Positions 1 to 10,700 of a DNA stretch of 64,000 nucleotides are shown one piece after another. This DNA is from Tritrichomonas musculus (lineage: Eukaryota > Parabasalia > Tritrichomonadida > Tritrichomonadidae). A program made the translations under genes and the position numbers. Location of the stretch: contig JAPFFF010000034.1 in the NCBI GenBank assembly GCA_039105265.1, positions 992,001-1,056,000 on the forward strand, given 5' to 3'. The first letter of the stretch is position 1. Each line of letters starts with the position of its first letter. Under the pieces are notes generated by a model. It saw nothing but the letters and a program-made list of their open reading frames with translations. It had not been told where the DNA came from and did not search any database.

Positions 1-2371
1 CTGATTCCTGATCTGTTATTTGATCATTTGTTCCTAATGACCATTTTAAATAAGCTCTCATATATTCAATCATTATTATCCAATACATTTCTGGATAAGC
101 TTTTGTTAATTGTGCGGTTATTTCACTTGGTTGTTTTATTGAATTCATATTTATATTATGAAATTCTCTATCAATTATACTCATAAATTGATTTATTTCA
201 ATATTGTCTTTATTAAAAAATGGATTTTCATCTTGAAGAACCTGTAAATAACGTTGCCAAGTGTCTCTTTGTTCGATTCTTGTTTGAGCTAAAAATCTTT
301 CCCATTGATTATCGTTATTTCCTCTTTCTTGATCCGTTGACCCTTGATTCAATTCTTGTTCAGGTAATTGTATTGGTTGAACCCCTTCTTCTAAAATTTC
401 TTGATTTTCTGCTTCATTTTGAATTTCTTGTTCTTCAGCTTTTGCCTCATCTAACCAAATTTTTTCTCTTTTTTTTGTTTTTTCAGCAATCCATTGTTTG
501 TGCATCATGTTTATGATATTTGGGTTATTTGCATACAATTCCTCCATTGATACTTGAGTTTCCCATAACTTGTCATTTGCAATCATAAATAACGTTTGAT
601 CCTGGTCAAGATTGGGTTCAGATGATAAAAATGTTTGTAACTCTTGTTTTATGTCTTTATCTAAATTTGAAAACATTTGTGGTAATAAATCTATCACTTT
701 ATCCAAACCTATTTCACCAGTATATGCTTTCATTAAACACAAATTATATGCAGTTTCACCAATTATTCGACGATAAGCTTGATTTTTATCATTTTTGTTG
801 TAACTATTCATTATATTTTCTATTGCTTTTGACGAGTATGGATATTGTCTAAATTGCTCAACACAATTTTTTATTCGGGTATCTTCTGGAGTTGTCGTAT
901 CATGAATGTAATCTTGGATAACATACCAAATATTCAAATGTAATAAGGCAACATTTCTTTCGTCTGTACTTCCTTTCATTAAAGCTGCACCTCTTTCTGG
1001 ATTGATTTCCGCAATTTCTTGAATTAACATGGTACAAATTGTTGTGTATCTATCATCGATATCAACCCCTTTCTTGTCGACTATTTCTTCCAACATTTTC
1101 ATTTGATCTTGTACGTTATCAGGTGATATCGGGGTGCATTCTAATGTTAACTTTTCCATTAATAATTTCTCACAAAGATCTTTGATATCTTTTTGTCGTG
1201 CCATTGAATGAATCACTTTTTGTCTGAGTTGTGCCTTAAATGTCCATTGATCTTGTTCGTTATTCCAAAGTAATACTTTTTGCAAAATAAAGTTTCTCGT
1301 TTCATCCCATTTATCACCATAAACCAGGTCATTATAATTGGTTACATTAAACTTTTCACAATCAGTTAATAAAATATTCAAATATTGTGAAAAGACTGAA
1401 GGATCAAACCAGTTTTTATTTTCAAAATGAATATATTTTATTAAAGCAACTGTGAATAAAGTTTGAACATTTTCATGATTTTTTTCCAAATTTTGTAAAA
1501 CTGTTAGAATTCCTTTTAGATTATTCAATACATACATTGCACCGTCTTGTTCAGCTCCTGCTAAAGATATATAATCATCTGCTCGAATGTCCATTCTTTC
1601 TTTCGGAAGGAATCGGAATTGACGTTGTTCATTTGTTCCTTTATTTTCATATATTATTGTTCTTGATATTTTTGAATTTAACGCATCACAAACCTCAAAA
1701 ATTGCGTCTGAATTCAATAAACTTATTAAAACCTGTTTATTCAATTCGCCCCAAGATTGTTGAATAAATGCTTTGTAAAATCTCATATAAAGAGGATTGT
1801 AAGGTTTCCCACTAAATGAATAAATATAGAGATCCCCTAATTGAAAAGTTGCATCGAAAGCTTGATCTAACTTTCTTCCTGGGTCCATATGAAAAGCGTG
1901 TTGAACCAATTCATACAATTCTCTTGTTTCTTTATAATTCAAACATATATCATAATCTGTTGGATCAACTGGCAAATAATGACTTCTATCAAATTTAATA
2001 AATAATTCCTCAAATTTAGCCGATTTTTTCTTTTTGATATCTTTTATCGAATTCATCAAATCTCCTCTTTTTTGTTGATATTCAGCATTTACATTATCTA
2101 ATGTTAATCCAAGAGTATCACCAAGATGAAGTTCTTTTAAAGCTAACGTTTCTATCATTAAATGAGTATATAAAATTAATTCATTTGTTTCCTCTATTGT
2201 ATTTGGATTTTCTGTAAAATATTGATGAATTGTTTGTATATTTGGTTCATCAATTTCAACTTCCTGACAAATTCTAATTAAAAATTCAAATTCTTTCTTT
2301 GCATCTTGATCTTTAAAAGTAACCGAAATTCCTTGATATTCATATGATATACTTAGAGTTTGATTTGTCAT
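1..2371 (-). CDS. Unrecognised large protein, C-terminus beyond the window
   Basis: An open frame of 790 codons runs leftward from an ATG at 2371 and is still open at base 1. The protein begins MTNQTLSISYEYQGIS and is acidic, polar and mostly helical in character, with a Glu/Gln-rich stretch near residues 640-690. I see no signal peptide, membrane segment or catalytic motif and do not recognise the family. Its start lies 47 bp from the end of the next leftward gene, so the two may be co-oriented neighbours in one unit. No clear Inr precedes this ATG. Compact unknown genes beside a GC-rich boundary would fit the edge of a Maverick/Polinton-like element, which abound in trichomonads, but no hallmark gene (integrase, polymerase B, ATPase, capsid) is visible, so this is only a guess. 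Confidence 0.75.
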   Translation of the reverse strand, partial: MTNQTLSISYEYQGISVTFKDQDAKKEFEFLIRICQEVEIDEPNIQTIHQYFTENPNTIEETNELILYTHLMIETLALKELHLGDTLGLTLDNVNAEYQQKRGDLMNSIKDIKKKKSAKFEELFIKFDRSHYLPVDPTDYDICLNYKETRELYELVQHAFHMDPGRKLDQAFDATFQLGDLYIYSFSGKPYNPLYMRFYKAFIQQSWGELNKQVLISLLNSDAIFEVCDALNSKISRTIIYENKGTNEQRQFRFLPKERMDIRADDYISLAGAEQDGAMYVLNNLKGILTVLQNLEKNHENVQTLFTVALIKYIHFENKNWFDPSVFSQYLNILLTDCEKFNVTNYNDLVYGDKWDETRNFILQKVLLWNNEQDQWTFKAQLRQKVIHSMARQKDIKDLCEKLLMEKLTLECTPISPDNVQDQMKMLEEIVDKKGVDIDDRYTTICTMLIQEIAEINPERGAALMKGSTDERNVALLHLNIWYVIQDYIHDTTTPEDTRIKNCVEQFRQYPYSSKAIENIMNSYNKNDKNQAYRRIIGETAYNLCLMKAYTGEIGLDKVIDLLPQMFSNLDKDIKQELQTFLSSEPNLDQDQTLFMIANDKLWETQVSMEELYANNPNIINMMHKQWIAEKTKKREKIWLDEAKAEEQEIQNEAENQEILEEGVQPIQLPEQELNQGSTDQERGNNDNQWERFLAQTRIEQRDTWQRYLQVLQDENPFFNKDNIEINQFMSIIDREFHNINMNSIKQPSEITAQLTKAYPEMYWIIMIEYMRAYLKWSLGTNDQITDQES

Positions 2372-2417
2372 TTTTTAAACAAATAAATAATTCAAAAAAG
2401 TTTAGCTAGTAAATGGT

Positions 2418-2828
2418 TTATTCATTTGAATCTTCTGGTTCCTTCAAATTTAGTGGGTCAACGAAGCAATCTCGTAACTCATCGACAAATTGATTCAATA
2501 CTTGTGCTTTTGATTCCAATTGGACTTTCTTTTTTTCTTCTTCTTTTTTCAAATCGTCCAATTTATCTCGATTTTCATCAATTTTTAGCTCATTTTCAAC
2601 CATCATTTCCCATATCGGATCGGACTTTGGATTTTTATCAATTTCATCATTTATATAGCCGTTTTCTTCGGTGAGCCTTCGATTTTCTGATTCCAGTCTT
2701 TCAATTGTTTTCATGTCGTCGTTTAATGAATCAGCTAATTCCAATAACCTTGTTGTATCATAAATAAAGTTGCGTACTGTCTTTCTGAAAACCTTAAGAC
2801 TTTGCTTATCTTGCTTCCTGCTGTACAT
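2418..2828 (-). CDS. Small coiled-coil protein, unknown function
   Basis: A 136-aa frame starting MYSRKQDKQSLKVFRK. Residues about 30-115 are rich in Glu, Lys, Asp and Leu with heptad-like spacing (LLELADSLNDD, LESENRRLTEEN), indicating a coiled coil; the tail is acidic. No signal peptide or membrane segment is visible. The start is supported by a TCACTT initiator ending 6 nt before the ATG (2835-2840, minus strand). It shares a short divergent promoter with the rightward gene at 3015 and is followed by the large leftward gene at 2371. Function unknown; possibly part of a mobile-element gene set, which I cannot demonstrate. Confidence 0.7.
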   Translation of the reverse strand: MYSRKQDKQSLKVFRKTVRNFIYDTTRLLELADSLNDDMKTIERLESENRRLTEENGYINDEIDKNPKSDPIWEMMVENELKIDENRDKLDDLKKEEEKKKVQLESKAQVLNQFVDELRDCFVDPLNLKEPEDSNE

Positions 2829-3014
2829 GAAAAAAAGTGATGTGATGACCTAACGAGAAAAAAATAGATTTTTGGTAAACGGTCTCCACCCCAAAAACTT
2901 AGAGGGCACCCCTACAACAACTCGGGCACCCCTGCAACACCTAGGGCACCCCCATGAGGGACCCAAATAAAAAATATGATTTTTCGTGCTCACCTCATCA
3001 CATCATTTTTACTT
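2829..3014. promoter_or_regulatory. Divergent promoter with mirrored Inr boxes and 20-bp repeats
   Basis: Between the two divergent starts the same block occurs once on each strand: a TCATCACATCA-like sequence running into an Inr (TCACTT at 2840-2835 on minus, TCATTT at 3003-3008 on plus), followed within 6 nt by the ATG. Between the two copies lie three direct repeats of exactly 20-bp period beginning GGGCACCCC at 2904, 2924 and 2944; the third is degenerate after its first 9-10 bases. The repeats are far more GC-rich than their surroundings and lie where shared activator sites would be expected. A regulatory role is inferred; the repeats and mirrored boxes are seen directly. Confidence 0.65.
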
Positions 3015-3506
3015 ATGTTCGCCATCTCCGAGTCCAACGTAGAGCCTACAGAGAACTACCCAATAGAGAACCTATCAGATCTTATCGATAAACACCCAGA
3101 AGATTTAGATTTAAATGAAGATGACTATATGTACCAGAGTTTATGCAAAATTGTAACAGCAAAAGATACACCATTCAATATTGGCCCAAAGCAAGAATTT
3201 ACCAGAAATTATTATCGTGAACTTCACAAATGCATCGAAATTCGACAAAAAATGTTTGAAACAACCCTTGATATAGTCAAATGTAAATTCAATTTCGATG
3301 AAAATCTTTTTACGAGCATTTCTACCAGATTCTTTCAATTTTTCCCAAATACCACAATTGATTGGACCCTAATGGACCCTCAAAGAGGAATGTACCAATT
3401 TTTAGATTCATATGCAGAGCATTTATTTAATAGAATAGGATTTTACACAAGATGGATATACTATCCAATTGAATGCCATGCAAACGATTGGAAAGAACAC
3501 CTCTAA
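3015..3506 (+). CDS. Unrecognised 163-aa protein
   Basis: The frame can be opened at an ATG at 2976 or one 13 codons later at 3015. I chose 3015 because a TCATTT Inr at 3003-3008 lies just upstream and the whole block mirrors the promoter of the divergent gene at 2828. From there the protein reads MFAISESNVEPTENYP, then an acidic stretch (residues about 20-40) and a mixed aromatic-rich domain with scattered Cys. Opening at 2976 would add a hydrophobic leader (MIFRAHLITSFLLMFA) resembling a signal peptide, so the choice affects predicted location. I recognise no family. Confidence 0.65.
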   Translation: MFAISESNVEPTENYPIENLSDLIDKHPEDLDLNEDDYMYQSLCKIVTAKDTPFNIGPKQEFTRNYYRELHKCIEIRQKMFETTLDIVKCKFNFDENLFTSISTRFFQFFPNTTIDWTLMDPQRGMYQFLDSYAEHLFNRIGFYTRWIYYPIECHANDWKEHL

Positions 3507-4772
3507 GTAAACCACACAATTAAAAACTTTTTCTATAGCTTTTTTGATATTAACGATACGGGACCTCCTTCCTAGCAGAGCGTTGAAAGGAATCCTGAGA
3601 GCAGCCCAGTGGAAGATCATTAATGGGAGTGGGGGATCATACCTGACATAGCGGGGCTGGGGTCACGGATGGGATATATTTGACGCGGTTTTTGAACGAA
3701 GTGCAAAAATCGTGGCAAATATATAACTACTGATCTTGCAATACATTTTTTTCAATTTAATGATATGTGATGTGAAATGGGTAAATATTTTTTTTTGAAC
3801 TTTTTAGATTTTTTCCCCTCAATTTTTTTCTTTGTATATTTGTTCACAAATAGTTGAACTTTTTAGATTTTTTCCTCTCAATTTGGATTTTTTTAAAAAA
3901 GCTAAAAAGCATGAAAATAAGTAAATAAAATACTAAAAGAAGAAACTATAAATATTTTAATATACATAAATAGAATTTATTAAGATTTTTCTGTTGAGAA
4001 AAAAAAATCATGAAATAATAATTAGCATTTCTTTGGGTGAGAAAATTTAGATGCATTAAAATATGCAGTATTTCATCTAGCATAAACTATGAGTATATGC
4101 ATTGAATAAGAAAAGCAATTATTTGTGTTTAATGAGCAAAAAAATATATCGTTTTGCACCAATTTTGTGATAAAATACAATAATCAGGTTTATTAGCCAA
4201 GAGTGAAAGCGCATTTGACGTATTTGTGTTCTTTTTGTGAGAATTGTGATCATATATATATCTTCAAAATTTGAAGCTAAATATTGGTTTCTTTTTCATC
4301 TTTTGCTCTCAATTTTTTTTAGTAGATCGGTAATACCAGCATTATGCTCTTAAAAGCAGGAAATAAGGGAAATTTAGACAACGATTTTAATAAAAATTTG
4401 AAATTGCAATTAGAAGTTTATTTTTCTTCTTCTTTATTGAACATATAATGCCTGTAATGCTGTGAAATGGTGTTTATTGGTATAAAAACCTCGAATACTT
4501 ACTTCTTAAATAGTAAAATTATAAAGATATTATGACAAATAAGCATTCAAAAATTGAGAGTAAAAAATCCAAAAAGTTCAAAAATAAAGATTTACCGTGA
4601 AATGAGTAAATATAATATATTTCTTATTATGTGACAAATATATGGATATATATTATAATCAATTATCTTCAATACATATTAAGAAAATTAAGTTTTTTTA
4701 TTTTGAAATTTTCCTAACGTTACGATAAAAATAACGTTACAATATTAAATTAGTATCTGTAATAAACAAGAT
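3507..4772. other. Intergenic, GC-rich island then AT-rich repeats
   Basis: No gene seen. Bases about 3560-3720 are strikingly GC-rich for this window and end in an imperfect hairpin (3674-3725: arms ATATATTTGACGCGGTTTTT and the near complement of it). From about 3795 a block GAACTTTTTAGATTTTTTCC followed by a CTCAATT box occurs twice in direct orientation (near 3798 and 3854) and once inverted near 4548-4585. A direct repeat GTGAAATGGGTAAATAT / GTGAAATGAGTAAATAT brackets these at about 3773 and 4599. This may be a decayed inverted-repeat element, but I could not settle its ends. Confidence 0.4.
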
Positions 4773-7700
4773 TTAAGCAAACCCAAATTCACGTTCTTGA
4801 ATTGCTCTAATTAACTTGTTATTCATTTCTTTTTCATTATTATATTTCGGCAGATCCAGCATATTAAAACAGGTGTGCGCCGCAGGAAATCTAGTTTTAT
4901 CACCACCATCACTTATTGTAATTGGATTTCCTCTTTCTTTAAATGCCTTAAAACCGTTTATTGGAACTTGTGAAGAACCAGTCAAGAATAAAAGAAACTT
5001 GGCCAAATTTTCATTATTCCACTTTGACAATACTTTGAAGAAGAGCACAATAACAGGATGATTTTCATGATAAGGATATTCATAGACAGTGTTTTTCTTA
5101 AGATCCAAGACGTCAATCTTTGGAATTCCACAAATTAGCAAGTCCAACTCGCTTGGCGAAAACATCTTCATATATTTAGGAGGAATTATTTCATCAAATC
5201 CACTGCAAAAAGAGTCAACTTGCTGCTTGATTGATGTTTGTAAATGGTATTGAGCATATAAAGAAACATATTCACGTTTATTATCATTTGTGACAAGAAT
5301 ATTTTCTCCATTTTCTTTCAATTCAATTGTTTTGTGCTCACCGAATTCTTCGACATCAATTGTAAATGTCATTTCAAGTGAATTAATATCATTGTCAAGT
5401 ATCCATTTAAGCGAATTATATATATTTTCATCATAACTTTCAAGATCTTTAAATTTCGGTCTTTGGTGCAAAATTTGACGATAGAAGGACATTGTTAAAT
5501 GAGCATTAACAAATTTCTCTTTAATTAATGCTAATGCAATCATTTTACCTGCAAAATTGAAGTATTTAATGTGTTGTTGCCCGTTTAAGAACGATGAAAT
5601 ACTAGGTTGGGAACTGTTATTTTTCGTTTGTTTGAAGAGATTGTAGTTCGGATTGAACAATTCTTGAATAACTAAGCTGAACCATTCATTTGTCAAACCA
5701 CCGCAATCAATTCCATTTTCACCTAAAAAATGAATAGTAATGTCCCTCATGAAGTCTTTCCTTTTAAGTGATTGTAATTTATTAAATGAATCATTGAGAA
5801 CGTTTTGCCGATGAACATATAGATCGTTACCATATATGTAACCTAAGGCGTCATCTAGTTGTTTATTCATTTCTGAATGGAAATAAAATGCACGAACTCG
5901 AAAATCAACAAGTTCGTGAAATTCAATAAGGAATTTTAATTTCACAATATTTGATATATCATTTTTTATCAAACGATTAATAAAAGCTCTATTTTTATCA
6001 TAAAGATTCCAGAATCCTGGTGAACTATTTTTTAATGCTTGCGATGCTGGCTTTATCAGGAAGTCTTGATCATCCTGTGAGGACAAGTCAGAATAGAATC
6101 TTATTGAATTAGAAAAGTCAATTTCATCCGATTTAAGACATTTTGAATTATTTCTTCTAGGTGATAGATAATTAAGAAATGTAAAAATCATATCGAGGAT
6201 TTCAATGTTTGGCTCTTTGTTGTACTTTTTAATTAAAACATCAACCAATGGGTATAATTTATTTATATATTTTCTGGTTATTGATGGGGCACCCTTTATA
6301 AAATAGATAATATTTTCGTAAGGTACTTTTTCCATCCTAACTTCATAATAAAAGATTATGTTGACTATTGGCATTATATTTTTTAACTTATCGCCTCCAA
6401 TTGCTGATAATAAAGACATATAATAATGAATATTTTCAATCTTTTCATTTGATGAAAACATAAAACCGATTAAATGGCATATTTTTTGGGGTAAATCACA
6501 TTTCATATAATTATAATGTTCAAAAAATTTTGAAATATTAAACCTGTACTTCGGGGACATCATCAAATCAAATAATTTATTTCGACAAATTCCAACCAAA
6601 TTGCTATTAACAGAGCTTTTAAACATCACTGAAAGAATATCAATAAGATTTATAATTGATTTAGATGACGTAAATACATCACCATTTATTATTTTATCAA
6701 TGTATTGCGATATTAAATCAAGAAATGAATTAAATACAGTATTATTTTTCGTGGATGTTTCAAAAAATCGAATCAATATTTTCAAAATACCAGAATTCAT
6801 ACAAACCATTGCCTCTTTGATAATTGTTTCAAACAATTCTTTCTGGCAATACATTTCATATAAATTATTTTCAATATCAAAATGTGTAGCATATAATAAT
6901 CTTTCATTTTTCAATTGATTTGAATTTCTTTTTTTTTGATTGATTTTTATTGATTTTAATTCATCGACTACTTTTTGAATGGCAACATAATATTCAGGAA
7001 GTGGAGATATTTTTTTAAATCCTAATATCCATTGATAAACCCAACGTTGCTGGGAGAAAAGGTAACGAACCATCTTAATTGTCATTGGAAATGGTGGTGA
7101 AACATTTGGTGAATATACGTTTGAAAATGGAGAACTCTTCTCAATTTTTTTGAAGTCATTTATTAGTTGTTTGATAGAAGTTTGCGATATATCATATTTT
7201 GAAAAATTGGTGTCTTCATTTTCAATGTCATAAGTTATCCAAAATGGCTGAAACTCATCTATTTTTTCCATTAAATTGCACCCGTAGACATCAGATTCAT
7301 TTTGAATTGAAGCAATCAGATTCTCAGAGAATATAAGATTGCCATTAAAACAATTTTCAAACGGTTTTTCTACATTTTTAATTTGATCAATGAACATTGG
7401 GGTGTAATTTATTCCAGAAGTATAATTTAGAATGTCTCCTTTTGGGTATAAAATTCTAATAACATAATAATAAGATTCCAAAAGAAAATAAAGAAAAATT
7501 TTGTAACAATTAATGAATTCTTGCGATTTTTTAAGATTTTTTTGAAGAAGATTATTGATAATTCCAATGAAATTGTATTTCAACGACAATGAAAAAATAA
7601 TAAATTGTATAAATTTGGTTTCAAAAAGTGATGCCATAAGAACTGAAATGGCACAGATTTGATAATCCGTAAAAGCATTAATATTATTAAAAACATAGAA

Positions 7701-10700
7701 AACAAAGGTTTGCATTACTTGTAATGAATATAATGCTGAATTAATAAATGCATAGGCCGCAATTACTGTATTTTTTGAAATCATTTTTTCATTTTCATTT
7801 TCACTCTCAAAAATAACATGAAAATTACTTTCAAAAACCTGGAGTACAATATCAATCAATTGCTTTGTATTGGATGCAAAAAGAAATGGAAAACAAGAAG
7901 CTATATTTGTCAAGCAAACAAATGCTTGATAATTCTTAACTTTATATAATTTTGAAATAATTGAATTACCAAGTTCTGACTGGGGCAATTTTGGAACATT
8001 TAATCTTTTATAAAAACAGTTATCATTAGGATTGTAAGTATAAGAACGATGAAGTGATTCAAGAAATATGTCTTTTTTATTTTGAAGCCAATTTGACAAC
8101 TTTTTAATTATTATTGATGGATCTAATTTAGAATTGCTGGCATATTTTTCAAATTGAGTTGTAAAGTAATTTATGGCAATTTCTTTATCTTGCATTAACA
8201 CATTGAATAATGATAAAAAAATTTCTTTGTTTTCTTCAGGCTTTGGATCTTTTAAAATATCTTCAATGATGTTTAAAGCATTTTTCATATTTTGAGCATT
8301 ATTGCTGAATATTTTATCGTGAATGTTAATTGGAACTGGATATTTGGCAAATATCCCTTCATCTAATTTTATTTTCTGATTTTTCATGAATTCGATAATC
8401 TCTAAAACATTTTCCCACTTCTTTTCTTTGATTTCAACATGAAGAATTTTTATAATATTTTCATTACAATTTACTTGGGGAGCATGTGGACAATTATTAT
8501 TAATGAAACGCATTGTGTTGATTGCTATTTCTTTTGATTTCTTGCTTGAAATATTATTAGCAATCAAATTGGTCATATTATTTGTATTTAACAAACTCAT
8601 ATTTAATTCATTTCCTTTTAAGACATCTTGCTTAATTTGTGAAAAATTATCAATGGAAAACTTCAATAAATCAGTGCCATAATTATTCATCAAAAGCAAA
8701 GTTTTTTCTTGAATAAATGCATTTCTATTTTCACAAGAAAAATTGAATATTGCTTTCAAAAGAAGTGATTTGTTAGCTTTATACTCACCTTTAAGAAGCA
8801 TAGATGTCAAAATATTAATTGTTTGAAATAGTGCATTTTGAAGCCATTTTTTTTCATAGCAAAAATATTTAATATTTGAAATAATTGAATCTATTGATGC
8901 AATTAAAAGAGGTGATTCATTGTTAGACAAAAACATGCATCCTTCAAGAAACATTTTGATAATAGAATCTGATGATCTTAAAACTTTTCCTTTTAATAGT
9001 TTTAAGTAATTGAGAGAAATAGCAATAAAAGGAAGAATTGTTTCTTTTGTTAATCCATCAACAACAGTGTTGTCTTTATTTGATGTATACAAAAAAGAGC
9101 ACATAATCAGAGATAATTTGGATTGATCCATTTTAGGTATTAGTGACAAATCTCCATTCTTCTCAATTAATTCGATTAAATCATTGTAATTTTTTGTCTC
9201 TTGTGGCAATATGCTAAGGGATGTTACATATGAAGAAAAGCTTTTTTTGTATGAAAATTCATATAAATATAAAACATAAGGATTGGGTTTTTGCTGCCTC
9301 ATCTGGGAACTGATCACTTTGAAATCAAATAGTTCACACAAAGAAACAGGCGGAATTAATTTTTTATTTGCAAAAACTCTTTTTAATGTGTTCTTCATGT
9401 CGGCAAAATAAACATCACGATATGTTTTCTGCAAATTCTTAAAAATGTATACCAAAAAGGATGATTCGGTTTGACTTGGAGGGTAATGATGAAATATCAT
9501 ATCTGTGAAAATTTTATTGAAGTCAGTAGGCTTAATATACTTTTGAAAATAGAACAAAAATCTATCAATTAATTGTTGTGGAACTTCATTTGAAACAATT
9601 GACATAATGTGATACCAAAATTCTATTTTTTTGAACACTTCGCATTCAATATTATTAGTTTCCAAAAATTTCGAGTAAATAGAAAAGTCAGTTACATTTA
9701 GTAAACCTTCTTCCAGAACTTTTTGAGGCAGGGTTTTTGGATTAGATGCAAATTTCAATGCAATTTCTGAACTTGGGAAACTTTTAATATTTAAAACAAG
9801 GGATTTGGGTAATAAAATGTTGTTTTTCTCTATGAATTTCCATAATTCTGGTGTTAAATCACAAGGGAGCAATTTTTCAAGTAAAAAATCCTTATTTTTT
9901 ATTGATATGTTAAATTTAATACATTTATTGATAATAGATTTGGCAAAAGAATTCGTTATATTTCGCTTTTCATCATAATAAGTTTGAATTATTTCCAGAA
10001 TTTTCCTGAAGGTCGGTTCTGATAAATATGGTATTATATAAGAAATGGTATCCGAGGATAAATTCATTAATAAGTTATTTTCAGTGAATATTGATTCTGG
10101 AAGAATCTTTAGTAAGTCAGCATTGTGCATATCTTTTATCAAAAAGTCGATATTTGTTTTTGAAGCAAATTTTTGCTCGAAAATGTTCGGATAAAGGCTT
10201 AAAACAATTTCTTCAGTTAATTCTACTAATGAAAAAATATCAATAACAAAGCGATGTTGAAATTGAAATGGAATTTTGAAACCAAAAATAATTAAATTTG
10301 TATTTGATTTTGGGATTTGAGCCAAAATTTGATGTAAAGCATCAGAAATAAAAGAATCATAATTTGTAATTGGAATTTGAGTGTATCTATGGCGCATAAA
10401 AGAAAGAAATGAAGCTGTGATTATAATATGATTTGAATTCAATTTCGATTGTTCTAAAAATTGGCCAAGCATCTTCGAACAAAGCTGTGAATACTGAGAA
10501 AAAATGGATAATATGAGAGAAAAAAGCTCATCAGTTGTTTCAATATCCAAATTAATTTTGAGGTATGCAAAAGCTTCAATTATCAAATTTTTAACATAAT
10601 ATTCATTTGGTTTTGTACTCAAATCAATAATGCTTTGACGAATATGATCAATCAAAGTAGATTTTTCAAAAATTATTGATGAATATAATAAAAGTGACCT

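Noticed and set aside
2976-3014. Signal-peptide-like start of the 163-aa protein
   Set aside because: The stretch coincides with the mirrored promoter block and Inr, so it is probably untranslated; kept as an alternative.
3795-4590. Inverted GAACTTTTTAGATTTTTTCC-type repeats as a complete transposon
   Set aside because: Ends could not be fixed and no convincing target duplication directly adjoins them; reported only as intergenic repeats.
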